Shown piece by piece: positions 10,027 through 21,300 of a DNA stretch of 64,000 bases. Position numbers and translations under genes: made by a program. Position 1 is the stretch's first letter. Each line of letters begins with the position of its first letter. Source of the stretch: Cliona cf. orientalis (lineage: Eukaryota > Porifera > Demospongiae > Clionaida > Clionaidae); NCBI GenBank assembly GCA_963930775.1, contig OZ005704.1, positions 6,448,001 to 6,512,000 on the forward strand. Reading direction: 5' to 3'. Below the pieces are notes generated by a model that was not told the DNA's origin, made no database searches, and worked only from the letters and a program-made list of their open reading frames with translations.

Positions 10027-11191
10027 GAATTTCTCTTACCTATAAAACTTAGTTATAGTACTTAGCTATATAGCTACACAGAGGTAATGATGGAAAGTCA
10101 GTGTGGGAGTGCAAATCGATAATTGTTGTTCTATTTCCAGCAATGTACTCCCCATGCCCAAGGGCTGTGTGATTTCAATCAGTTTAAAAGCGTCCCATAA
10201 TGCCATAAATTAATCATGATACTCCCAAAGGGAATCAAACTTTAATTTTTTTTTGATAATTACAAATCATCAGCGCAGAAACATGGGGTGATCTCCAGTT
10301 TCAATGGTGCAAGAACTTATATACAAAGATAATCATGGATGGAAAGTTGTAGCTAGTGTGGGGGTACAAATTCAAGTATAATGTGGATAGTTGCTCTGCT
10401 TTCAGCAATCATTAGGCTACAACCACATTCCAAGCCATCTGTTGTTAAAAATTTAATTGCCTATACTCCCGAAGTGTACATGTGGTATAATATAGTGTCA
10501 ACTATTAATTAGTCTCCATGGAATCCAATTTAGGTGTCTGCGATCGATAATTAGCTCCATGTTATCGGGCGCTATAGGCATGGGGGTGACACTCAGTTCC
10601 AATAGCTCAGGTAATCATTGCAATAATGTGAGTGTGTTCTCTCCCCTACACATAATTATGGCCATGGCTACATGTCAAGGTAATTGTAAACATGCAGGTG
10701 TGCTTGCTGACACTAAGACACACCTTATCATGAATAGTTCTCAAAAATTGCAATCAAAATAATACTATCATGGATGAGTGGTTCTATAGCTCATGCACCA
10801 TTACCAGCACCACCATTTTTATCGTTTGAGGTTAAGTATATTATGCATAAATCCCGAAGGCAATTAAATAGCATAGATACTACTTCCTGATGTTCTTTGA
10901 ACTGAGTTGTTAAGGTTGTTATGAAGCCCGTTAATCTATGGCAACTGAAATTTAATTTTGGTGTAAAGTTTGGCGTCAGGTATCTTGGCGATTATCATTT
11001 TAAAAGCCAGACAAGATTGGCTCCAACATTATCAGAGATGATCATAGAGCCATGCAACTGCTAACCAATGGTCGACTATCTTCAAAGCTTGGTTGATGGA
11101 TGACATCTGCTCAAACCTTAAATCAGCAGCCAAATGCAACCCTAGATACCAGTGAATTAGTCACAAACAAGTCCAGGTCCAGGGCCACGAC
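10027..11191. other. Intergenic region upstream of copy F
   Basis: No gene supported; one 67-codon frame at 10559 has no features. The region separates divergently transcribed genes and so may hold regulatory DNA for both. Confidence 0.45.
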
Positions 11192-11199
11192 TATAAAAG
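11192..11199 (+). promoter_or_regulatory. TATA box of copy F
   Basis: TATAAAAG in ggccacgac-TATAAAAG-taggcaac, resembling the copy C/D context; 138 bp before the ATG. Confidence 0.65.
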
Positions 11200-11329
11200 T
11201 AGGCAACAGGAATCATCCAAAACATAAGACTCCAAATTTAATAGATCTACTAATAATAATATTATTATAGCTACTCATAACGCTCAAGTCAGACAAGTCA
11301 ACCAAGATTCAGCTTCATCACTACAAGAG

Positions 11330-12145
11330 ATGAGTTCCCAAGGAAGAAAATTAGTGCTGATAACTGGACTGCTCATGGTTGTGATGGTGCACTGTTCGCC
11401 AGCTGGGAATACCACTGAGCTGAAGACTCTGGACAGCATTGAGGATGCAATCTCACGTGTTCCTCTCATTGACCTGCTGCGAGGTCGTGATGGTCGAGAT
11501 GGTCTGCCTGGAAGAGATGGTGAGGATGGAAAGCCAGGACCTCAAGGAGAACAGGGACCACCTGGACCTCAAGGACCTCCAGGACCTAGGAGTGCTGGGG
11601 TGACCTACATTAGGTGGGGAAAGAGCTCCTGCCCTAGTGTAACTGGAACTGAACTAGTCTATGCCGGAAGAGCTGGTGGCACTTATTATGGCAGTTCAGG
11701 AGGAGGAGCAGAGAAGCTTTGTCTGCCTCTTGATCCAGACTACATCGATGCTGCTCGTTCAACCAGTGCAACCCTCTATTCTACTCTACATGGAGCAGAA
11801 TATCAAACTCGAGATGGCCCACATCACAACTTATTTAATCAAAATGTCCCCTGTGCTGTCTGCTATGCTTCCACCAGAGCTGCAATGATCATGACTCCTG
11901 CTAAAACTCAGTGTCCATCTTCCTGGACCAGGGAGTACTATGGCTACCTCATGACTGAACGAGAACATTCTCAGCATCGTCGATCATCATTTGACTGTGT
12001 TGATGTCAATCCTGATGTTGTACCTGGTGGTGCTGCAGATGTAAATGGTGCCCTCTTTCAGTATGTTGTTGCCACGTGCAGTGGTCTCCAGTGTCCACCG
12101 TACCAGGCCAGCCGAGTGGTGTCCTGTGCTGTGTGCACTAAATAG
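11330..12145 (+). CDS. Short-chain collagen C4-like secreted protein, copy F (intronless)
   Basis: A single 271 aa frame. Signal peptide residues 1-20 (MSSQGRKLVLITGLLMVVMV) run directly into HCSPAGNTTELKTLDS, so the phase-1 signal intron of every other intact copy is missing. 52-87 are 12 Gly-X-Y triplets; 88-271 are the head with ten cysteines. Sequon NTT at 27-29. The signal peptide is related to the C/D class, while the segment after it (TTELKTLDSIEDAISRVPL) is of the G/H/J class. One isoleucine common to the family is threonine here (AMIMTPAKT). Its 3' flank is duplicated after the pseudogene at 14889. Confidence 0.9.
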   Translation: MSSQGRKLVLITGLLMVVMVHCSPAGNTTELKTLDSIEDAISRVPLIDLLRGRDGRDGLPGRDGEDGKPGPQGEQGPPGPQGPPGPRSAGVTYIRWGKSSCPSVTGTELVYAGRAGGTYYGSSGGGAEKLCLPLDPDYIDAARSTSATLYSTLHGAEYQTRDGPHHNLFNQNVPCAVCYASTRAAMIMTPAKTQCPSSWTREYYGYLMTEREHSQHRRSSFDCVDVNPDVVPGGAADVNGALFQYVVATCSGLQCPPYQASRVVSCAVCTK

Positions 12146-12774
12146 CTATTCCAGTCTAAGACTTAACTATCGCTATGAATTATAATACTGTAATGTTACA
12201 GTAGCATCAATTAACACTTTGGCATTGTGATTGATAATAATGTGAAAATATGATAGTAATTACATACCTTGTGTTCCTTTATTAAATCCGTTCAAGGTCT
12301 AGTTGAGTCCCGTAATAATCAGTGGAGATCCTTGTGCTGCATGTAGTGTATGTTTTTGGTGCCTATAGTCAGTAATTATTTGAGCTTTGCATGATATACC
12401 CTAGAGTAATAATGATAATGTAATTGCGGCCAAGTGTGTCATTCAGTTCACGATGTTGCAGTGAAGATTATCATAATTAATGGTGGATACCTGTCAGCAA
12501 TATTATGCTCATGCATGCAGTTCTGAATTTTATTATTATATTAAATATCTTACTTTTATAGATACAGACATTCGTAACACTTTAACAAAATTACATGGAC
12601 TTAAGCTTATTAACTATTTATGGAAAAGATTAGGTGCATTTTTTTTTTTTTTTTGTATATAATAATTTCTGATGCTGATATCAGGGGTCAACATGAATAG
12701 CAGAAGCTAATGCAAGCATGATGACCTATTTAAAACTAAGTAAGGTATAGCTACTATAAAGAAAAATGCAATAA
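12146..12774. other. 3' flank of copy F
   Basis: No gene seen. 12270-12400 has a homologue at 15445-15560, showing that copy F and the pseudogene at 14889 share a duplicated 3' flank. Confidence 0.5.
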
Positions 12775-13135
12775 CTAAAGTGAACGTTTAAATGAATACA
12801 ATGTAGTGAGAGTCTGGTTACTGGGGGGTAATGAATTCCACAGGGATATGGAGTGGGGATAAAAAGAAGAAAGAAATTGATAGGTGTTGCCAGGGAGATC
12901 TTGGAGTGATAAATTACTGACCTGTCTTGTGCTATATTTCGGCCTTTTATAGTTAATGGGAGCACATCGACAATCTGTCTGGCCATGGAGTATTTTGAAT
13001 AAGTGGCAGAGCTTAGCCTGCATACGGCGACTCGCGAGTGTAGATAGGTTGGCACGCTCCAGCAGGTCATCATACTGGGAAGACCAGTCCTTAAAACATA
13101 TTCTTAAGGCAAATTTCTGGTACAGATGACTAACA
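12775..13135 (-). mobile_element. Non-LTR retrotransposon (LINE) reverse-transcriptase C-terminal remnant
   Basis: The - strand reads VSHLYQKFALRICFKDW..YDDLLERANLSTLASRR..KLCHLFKILHG and later FFYPHSISLWNSLPP-like text to a stop at 12775. The RR..KL..L(Y/F)KI.HG and LWNSLP signatures are typical of the C-terminal end of LINE-type (jockey/CR1-like) ORF2 proteins. Heavily 5' truncated; no catalytic motif remains. Confidence 0.75.
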
Positions 13136-13778
13136 CGTTAACAACAGACACACAAACAACTTGTAAGAAATAACTTAAGACAATGGCATGTTGCATAAAC
13201 AATACACAAAGCGGTGAAACATCAGTAGCTAGCTATAGAATGTGTTGTGATTAGCTATTTGTGCAGTAGCTAGCTATAATATTATATAATACAGTACCTA
13301 ACTTATTTAATTTATTACAATAATTACCTCATGCGCATACGCTAGGGGTATTACGGTGGCTAACCGATTGCTAATAAACCGATAAACAAACTGATTGCTT
13401 AGCAATTGGTTTGTTCATCGGTTTACAGCCACCGAAGGTCGAGGTCAAGTCCATCAGCTCACTCCAATAGCTATGCAATATGGAGCATGCACACTTCGTA
13501 TTTTGGGTGGTTGATAACAATACTTAGATTATAGAGGTCAACAGTTGATAATTGGTGGTGTATGCTATATTCTGTAACAGGTCAAACTTCAAAGGACAAG
13601 TGGCATACCTAATCTACATTGTCCATACAGAAATCTGTTAGCAATTGATATTATTATGATTGTATACAGTACTAGTGTAGCTTTAAGTTCAGATGTGTAT
13701 TATTTAGAAAATATTGTAGTCAGCCTAAGAACTTTCCACACAATCGTGTCCTCAGAGTCAAAATTGGTGCCTCTAATA
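13136..13778. other. Intergenic region with a short palindrome
   Basis: Nothing coding seen. Contains the imperfect palindrome at 13354-13434. Confidence 0.45.
13354..13434. repeat. Imperfect palindrome, probable MITE
   Basis: Left arm begins cggtggctaaccgattgc and right arm ends catcggtttacagccaccg; the arms pair with a roughly 12 bp length difference. No coding capacity. Confidence 0.6.
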
Positions 13779-14532
13779 CTACGATTTGCCACAAAATTGT
13801 TCATGTATCTGGAGGAATTCTTCAAATAGCTTCTGGTCTCGGACTTTTAGGGTACCCATCTTAAGTGCTTCATCTATTCTCCTTCGGTCAACTCTTGGCT
13901 GAGTGATTGGGTTTCGTTTACATTTAAGTTCCTGGATATAACGGGTATGTTTTCCCTTCCAAGAGAATCTCGACTTAAGTTCAGCCCATCTTCTACGAGC
14001 AGTATCACGTCTATCATTGCTTTCAAATACATCATCATCATCATCATCATCATCTTGTATTACCTTTTCCATATCATGTATAGTGTTAATATGCTGGTCA
14101 CATGTCAGCAGGTCAAACAGAACTGTGTCCAATATCTTTTGCTCGATCTCCATCGCCAGCTGACCTGTCATAATCGTCAGTTCGTCGTTTTCAAATACCC
14201 CGACCTCTTCTTTCAGCTTTCTAACCTCTTCTTTCAGTTGTGAAATGTCCTCTTCGAAAGCTGACATCTTTTTACTTAGCGAGAGTAAGAAATCACTACT
14301 CTCAACCACCGTTTGAAACAATTTGTCGAAATTGCTTTGCCAGAGCCTAGCACGGTTAGCTGAGTACCACTTTCGTTTTGTATAGACTCGTACAAAGATC
14401 CGTCCTCTATCCCGGCTTGTTTGAGAAGACCGAGAAATTTCCTAACGTCGCTCTGATTCCAATTGCCACTATCAATCTTTGATTTCAAAACTGAAACATT
14501 TCTTAGAAGTTCGTCTATATAGTTGCAGCCAT
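13779..14532 (-). pseudogene. Coiled-coil protein gene, frame-disrupted paralogue of 15658-16299
   Basis: The main - strand frame (up to about 14321, ending FCGKS at 13779) aligns with the intact paralogue: charged coiled coil (SALEED/EEDISQLKEEVRKLKEE), an acidic Asp run encoded by a CAT/ATC repeat near 14032-14053, then FSWKGKHTRYIQ and LKVRDQKLFEEFLQIHE. The N-terminal part (YIDELLRNVSVLKS, matching SMEELLNGSLSLLKT) lies in another frame between 14300 and 14540. The conserved ATGGCTGC start at 14532 is itself out of frame and meets a stop after five codons. So either two frameshifts or assembly errors; read as a decayed copy. Confidence 0.65.
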
Positions 14533-14757
14533 TTTCAACAAACCGAGTCTCACACCGTATAATTGTAGCGCCATAATTAATTTTGGAGCTGCGCATGCGC
14601 TGCGTGATCAATGTCACGAAGTGATAGGGCGCTATACATCTCCAGTACAGTATAGAGTGTTTTATGATGCATACAAGATGATTTATATAATGTAAATTAT
14701 CCAATCTGAATCCAATAATTATAAATTTTAATATACTATATTATTTATTATATTAAA

Positions 14758-14888
14758 TTAGCGCGACGACTGGCTAAACATAACGTAAGTTGGGCGACTG
14801 AATTGCAATAGCTACTAGATAATAATATTGTAGTAAACTTCTTAACCGAGTCTCTCCTGGCACAAGTCTCTCTCTCCTTCCTCTCTCT
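14758..14888. pseudogene. Scrambled fragments of the C19orf47-like last exon
   Basis: 14846-14888 on the - strand encodes ERKERETCARRD, matching ERKERETRARRG near the end of the gene at 16554. 14758-14800 on the + strand encodes RRLAKHNV, matching RLAKHHV of the same exon but inverted. The coiled-coil gene duplication thus carried along, and rearranged, the end of its neighbour. Confidence 0.55.
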
Positions 14889-15246
14889 ACCATATATGGA
14901 GCAGAGTATCAGAGTCTTATTAAATGGGCCACTTAACAATCTGCATGACCACTGTGACAATGTTCCCTGCAGTGTGCTATCTGCTATATGCTTCCACCAG
15001 AGCTGCAATGATCATGAAGCTCAGTATCCATCTTTCTGGAACAGGGAGCTATGGTTACTTCATGACTGAACAAGAACATCCTTCTCATTACCGATCATTG
15101 TTTGACCGTATTGATATCAATCCTGGTGCTCCAAATACTCTGATGGTGCCCTCTTTCAGTATGTTGTTGCCACATGCAGTGGTCTCCACAATACCATGCA
15201 GGCCAACCGAGTGGTGTCCTGTGCTACCGGTATGTGCACAAAGTAG
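14889..15246 (+). pseudogene. Short-chain collagen-like pseudogene, head fragment
   Basis: Begins within the head (STIYGAEYQS...) right after the C19orf47-like fragment. Frame is broken repeatedly: an insertion near 14966, loss of the IPAKTQ codons near 15017, altered CPPYQ region near 15190, and an insertion before the final VCAQS-like end. Its 3' flank matches that of copy F. Confidence 0.8.
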
Positions 15247-15657
15247 CTATACTACTACATAGTCTACCAGACTTAACTGTATCTAGATCTATGGAATAAA
15301 AAAAGATTATATTATTTTAATATTGTACACTGTTGGTCTGTAGATACTTTAGACTAAATCTATGACTGATCTGAACACATGCTATTATTTATGTTGAATT
15401 TAGTACACATTTTAAATTGGCATTGTTTTATTCTTTTTAGTTGATTTAAAAACCTGTTCAAGGGCTAGTTGAGTTGAGGTGTGCAATAGCAGTAATCAGT
15501 GGAGATCCTTGCTTTGTGCTGCGTGTAATGTCTTTTGGCGCTTAGTCAGTAATCATTAATTTTGGGTGTTAACTTGAGTTTTGCATAATAATAATAGTAC
15601 TGATATTTTAGTGGCTAACTAACAATTCATTGTCACTGTACATGTTAAAAAAAGGTG
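15247..15657. other. Duplicated 3' flank
   Basis: Homologous to 12146-12400 downstream of copy F; no gene seen. Confidence 0.5.
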
Positions 15658-16299
15658 TTAAATTCTAGGCTTGGCACAAAGATATTCATGAATCCTAAGA
15701 AATTCTTCAAAGAGCTCTCTGTCTCTCACCTTTAGGGCACCTGTTTTAAGTGCTTCCTCCATCTCTCTTTGCTCAAATCTTGGACATGAAATCATCATCA
15801 TCACAATTCGATTCTCCTTGAGGTGCTTGATGTAGCGGGTGTGCCTTTCCTGCCATGAGAACTCCGACTTAAACTCACTCCATCTCCTATTGGCAGCTTC
15901 AATGTCACCTTCTGTCTCAAATACATCATCATAATTATCACAGTCTTCTCCTCGAAGTGCCCTTTCCATCTCATCTAAAGAGTGCAGGCACTGGTCTGGA
16001 GGCACAATATCTCCCAGAACCCAATCTATTATTTTGCGTTCAAATTCTGCAGCAAACAGGCCCATCATGTGTATCAACCTGCCTTTCTTGTTATTTTCAA
16101 GGAATTTGTCCAGCATCTTGTACTTTTGTTTTCTAAGTTGTTTTATCCTTTCTTTCAATTCCAGTTGGTCCTTTTCGAGAGCAGATAATCTCTGCGATAT
16201 GTGTGCTAGCACCTTAGCATCAAAAACGACCACAGTTTTGAGTAAACTTAAAGATCCGTTCAAAAGCTCCTCCATGGAAACTCCTTGCTTAGCAGCCAT
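15658..16299 (-). CDS. Coiled-coil protein of unknown function
   Basis: Single frame of 213 aa starting at MAAKQGVSMEELLNG. I prefer this ATG over the longer upstream frame because the ATGGCTGC start is conserved in the paralogue at 14532 and the sequence before it is not. Residues about 20-65 form a charged coiled coil (ISQRLSALEKDQLELKERI...). A middle segment with an acidic run follows, then FSWQERHTRYIKHL and ALKVRDRELFEEFLRIHE, the parts best conserved between the two copies and so probably the functional core. No signal peptide or membrane segment: likely intracellular. Family not recognised; the gene is intronless. Confidence 0.7.
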   Translation of the reverse strand: MAAKQGVSMEELLNGSLSLLKTVVVFDAKVLAHISQRLSALEKDQLELKERIKQLRKQKYKMLDKFLENNKKGRLIHMMGLFAAEFERKIIDWVLGDIVPPDQCLHSLDEMERALRGEDCDNYDDVFETEGDIEAANRRWSEFKSEFSWQERHTRYIKHLKENRIVMMMISCPRFEQREMEEALKTGALKVRDRELFEEFLRIHEYLCAKPRI

Positions 16300-16553
16300 T
16301 GTACACGAGGGACAAAACGCCAGTGTTGCGCATGGGATGCGCATGCGCGGCGTGATCCACTGCATGTCTGCGCATTCGCTGTCTGATCGCTGACGACCAT
16401 TTCCAAAAAGATACAAAGAATAGAGCGATAGCAGATGCTATATTATGTCTCCAGTAGAGTGTTTTATGATGCATACAGATGATTATAATTTGTTAAAATT
16501 ATCCAATCAGAATTCACTATGTGTTACGTAATAATTACAGACTAAATAATTAT

Positions 16554-18254
16554 TCATTCCAGTCGTCCAAACACGTGGTGCTTAGCCAATCGTCCTGCCA
16601 GTGGGCCGCCTCTCCTGGCACGAGTCTCTCTCTCCTTCCTCTCTAACCGACTCCTCACGTCCAGCTGCCTCAGTGTCTGGTACTCATATTCGTCCGCCAC
16701 CATCGAGTGTTGGCTCGAAACAGGCACCTCCTGCTGTTGCTGTTTCTGCTGTTGGGGCTTTTTCGACAGCGAAGATCGCAAGCTTGCGGGTCTAACGCTA
16801 ACAGTGACGGGATCCTTGGCTCTTGCACCCAGACGCCCAGAGAGCTTAGTGCCAACTGCAGTACCACCACCACCACTGCCAAATGATGTTGAGGATGGCA
16901 TTTCTTTCTCTCTCGTTCCGAGCCTCTCTCTACTTCGAGCAGTGGAGGCAAGCTGATCGGAGACGAGGGTGCCCCCTCCAATTTGCACAGTCAACGAAGG
17001 AGAAGAAGACGAGGAAATCTTCAAACTGTCTTCTTTCTTTCCTCCTAGCCTTCCGGAGAGACGACCCACTGAAGCTGACTTGGTGGCAGTTCGGCTCTGG
17101 GAAACGGGCTTTGCAGTGATCCTCAACGAAGACGACAAATGAGAAGAGGAGGAGGAGGGAGAAGTGACGTCTGAAACAGTCCTTGGCTTTGATGTGTCCA
17201 GAGTCACTCTGGCTGATGGTTTGGAGACACCACCAGGCAGCCTGACGTTCGGGGTGGTGGTGGAGGTGGTAGTCGTGGTGGAGCCGGGATTCTGGTGGTC
17301 AAGACGGGAGAACACGGAGGAGGCAGAGGCAGAGGCAGAGGAGTGACTCTTCTCCCTCTGTGGCTCCAGCAAACCTGCAAAAATAATGTGGGTTATGATA
17401 GAATCATGCTGATAGTATGATAGAGCTTTGGGGGGGGGGGGATAATTTCTCTTCTTGTAAAACCATAGTGGGGAGGCGGGAGGCAAGGGAGAGGGAAAAT
17501 ATTTACAATCCAGAGCATACATAATAATAGTCTTAACAAATAGCTGGTACTGCTTCTCAAAATGAATCTGCTACCAACTGACTAACCAGTTGCCTCCAGC
17601 AGACGTCTTTGTGAGAGTTTCTCTGGAGACTGGTGCTCGCTGAGCGAAGTCCCCTGAACGGCAGTGGCAGCTGCCCCCAGTGCCGTCACCGTGGCAACGG
17701 CCTTCCTGAGGGCAGTGGTGGTGTAGATGTCCTGGTCCTTGTTGGGCAGTACCACTACCCTCGGCTGCTTGCTGCTGGAGCTGTACTCCGTTGGATCGTC
17801 AGAATACATCGAGTGAGGGCGCTGGAGAAGGAAAATAAAAACACACTTGATTATTATAGTGGAGAATTAGACTCGTCCCCTGGCCCTTCCCAGCTTTTCA
17901 ATGCTGCACACTGTAAAGTAGAAGGGTGCAATTGAAAAGAGGGCCTGGGGATGAGGGTTTATGGTGAAAATTCAAGATGACTGACACACTCCGTCCGTAT
18001 AGACCTACCTTTCTTTTAGTTGGAGAGGTGGAGTATCCAGTGTGTGGATTGGGTACAGAAGTCGGAGGAGGGGGAGGGGGGCTCTCCGCACCCAGGAGTC
18101 CTGACTGGGACAGCGCAGCTTCCAGTACCATACGATCTGACCTACTGCACACAACAATGGGTGGTGGTCATGCACTTTCATCACAAATTCAAAAAAATAA
18201 TTCAAGTACACTAGAAACTATCTGCCATAATTACTATAATTTGAGAGAGAGAAA

Positions 18255-18340
<86 letters not shown>

Positions 18341-21300
18341 GAGAGAGAGGCTGGCTATAACATACTTACCTAAGCGTTGGGTGAGAGAGGAGTGCCTCTA
18401 GCTTGGCTACATTCACTGAGGGCCCCTCTTCCTCTGCTAGAGTGAGCTCATCCTCGTCCAGTGGGTCAGTGTCTGAAGTCCAACTGTCAGCGGGCTCCTC
18501 ACTCACAACTAAAACACACACAACACACACACACAAATAAGCAATCAGTGGATAAATGTAATGCAGTGACACTACGAAATTGGATTATTAGCATAATAAT
18601 TATGCAATAATGATGTAATAATTATGCATGATCTAATGATCCCTGATTTCTTGACCAAGCACTAAGTGCAGGGGGCTTAAACTGTTTGATTTTTCAGTTA
18701 TTAATCGTACTGTATAGAATCAATGATCCTATGGTTAAACAGTTTCTCAAATTAGCTATGCAATGAAGACTGAAGTTGTAAAGGAATTCTGAGATCATTC
18801 ATCACTCATTTATTTTATTCCACCAGCCCCCCCCCCCCCCAAATGATACAATGATTAACTCACTGACCCAGGTGCTTTGTCCTCCTTGCAGTTGATGTTG
18901 TGGTGGAGACAGCAGCAGGAGGGGCAGCCAGGCCAGGGCTGGTGGAGTGAGCCGCTGGGATCTTCATCGAGGAAGAGGGTGGAGCAGACTTGGACGATGA
19001 ACCACCTCCCCCTCCTCCACCAAGATCCTTTCTTCGCGACTCCTGAGAAGATAAACATACTATTAGATGAGATTTCCATAGGACTGAGAGGAATCTATAA
19101 ATATGCATTGTGCACTTCTAGTTTTGTGCTGACATTAATTTTGACAGCGCCACTGCAAAAAATTAAATTTTGCCCTTACCTGGGAGTGGACTTGCTTGGC
19201 ATGTTTCAAGATGCTGATGACATCTCCCATCACCTTAATGCCCATGTCATTGAGAATATCCTGAAAGATAGTATGGAAACACAATCGGTAAAAGTTTGTG
19301 CACAGGAGTACTGAGTACATAAGCAATATTGTTGTCACCTTGTTGAGATCTAGAAGCATGTCTCTGGAGATTCGATTGTCCTCAAATATCAGAGCATAAC
19401 TATTGTACATGTGTGTGTGTATGTGTGAGGTGATTGGGGAGAAATCATACCACTTAAAATGAACAGCATGGGCAGACAGCTTCCACTTAACTTACATGTA
19501 CATAATATTATTATTACAAAATGAATGAAAAGCCTGGGTACAAGGCTAGAACTTCATGCATCCATGCTCAGATAAATTCTAGGAGGGGGAATGTCACAAT
19601 TAAGTTTGAGCCCACACTGCGCAGCCTTAGCTAGAGCAAACACAGCTGCACTGCTGCCCACAACCAGAACAGAAATACACTCTTGCCCACAATTAAATCC
19701 ATACACCAAGTTTGGAGAGCCATGGCACTGCATGGGCAATATTCTGTCTGCCAAGATGTATACTCCTGCCACACCTATGCAGTTTGCCTTCAGAATGAAC
19801 CACAGGCTCTCACAGTGAGTTCCCTCATGCTTTAGGAGGGGAGCCGTGATGACTATAAACAACATCTGTCACTTTCTTTCGATTGTAGCCAACATTCACC
19901 ACAACAGTTATTAAATCACACACGATATACTTTCACCTTGGAGATCAAAGCCATTACCTTATCCAACCTCTATCTTCATATTTTCTACAATTTTCAGTGA
20001 CAGCTAGTCATTCACAATAGCCCTATTAGTATGGAGTCTATAAAAGCAGAGGTGAAAAGGTAGCTCTCCATAATGCAATCAGATTCAAAACCACTGCTCC
20101 TTAAAATCCAAGAATGGAAAGGAAAGAAATTGCCACTGGACTATTACTCTTGATATTTGCACTATCAAGTGGTAACTGCATGTAACCTCAATTTGTATTG
20201 ACATCCTTATCTACAGTGCACTGTTCACCAGCTGGGAACACCACTGAGCTAAAGACTCTGGACAGCATTGAGGATGCAATCTCACGTGTTCCTCTCATTG
20301 ATCTGCTGCGAGGTCGTGATGGTCGAGATGGTCTGCCTGGAAGAGATGGTGAGGATGGAAAGCCAGGACCTCAAGGAGAAAAGGGACCACCTGGACCTGA
20401 AGGACCTAGGAGTGCTGGGGTGACCTACATTAGGTGGGGAAAGAGCTCCTGCCCTAATGTAACTGGAACTGAACTACTCTATGCTGGAAGAGCTGGTGGA
20501 ACCTCCTTCAATAATCATGGAGGAGGAACAGAGAAACTTTGTCTACCTCTTGATCCAGACTACATCAGTGATGCTCGTTCAACCAGTGCAACCCTCTATT
20601 CTACCATACATGGAGCAGAATATCAAACTCGAGATGGCCCACATCACAACATATTTGATCAAAATGTCCCCTGTGCTGTCTGTTATGCTTCCACCAGAGC
20701 TGCAATGATCATGATTCCTGCTAAAACTCAGTGTCCATCTTCCTGGACCAGGGAGTACTATGGCTACCTCATGACTGAACGAGAACACCCTCTTCATTAC
20801 AAGTCATCATTTGACTGTGTTGATGTCAATCCTGATATTGTACCTGGTGGTGCTGGAAGCACAGATGGTGCCCTCTTTCAGTATGTTATTGCTACGTGCA
20901 ATGGTCTCCAGTGTCCACCGTACCAGGCCAACCGAGTGGTGTCCTGTACTGTGTGCACAAAGTAGGGGAAAACCCTTCTGTACCTAGAATTTTGTGACTA
21001 CAAAACTATAGATACATCTCATTTCTGCACAAGATTAAATGTGTATATTTTGAAAATGAGAATTAATACATTATTAAATTTTACTCATTTTAGCAAGGTC
21101 ATTCACCGTATAGGCCCCATGAATAAACACTAGGCACCACTGGTCCCATGCCTAGGTGTACATTATTCCAGGAGCACATGAAGAGAAGGACATAGATTCC
21201 AATTGTCCCTGAATCTCCGGGACAGTCCCGGATTTTTAGCAACAGTCCCGCATCCGGCAAGGTTCTACTATAGTTATATTGTTGGTCCCGGAAGAGGTCC

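Noticed and set aside
10559-10762. 67-codon frame
   Set aside because: No homologue, signal or splice context visible; a chance frame in AT-rich DNA.
16300-16416. N-terminal extension of the coiled-coil protein (MYLFGNGRQRSD...)
   Set aside because: Not conserved in the paralogue, whereas the ATGGCTGC at 16299 is.
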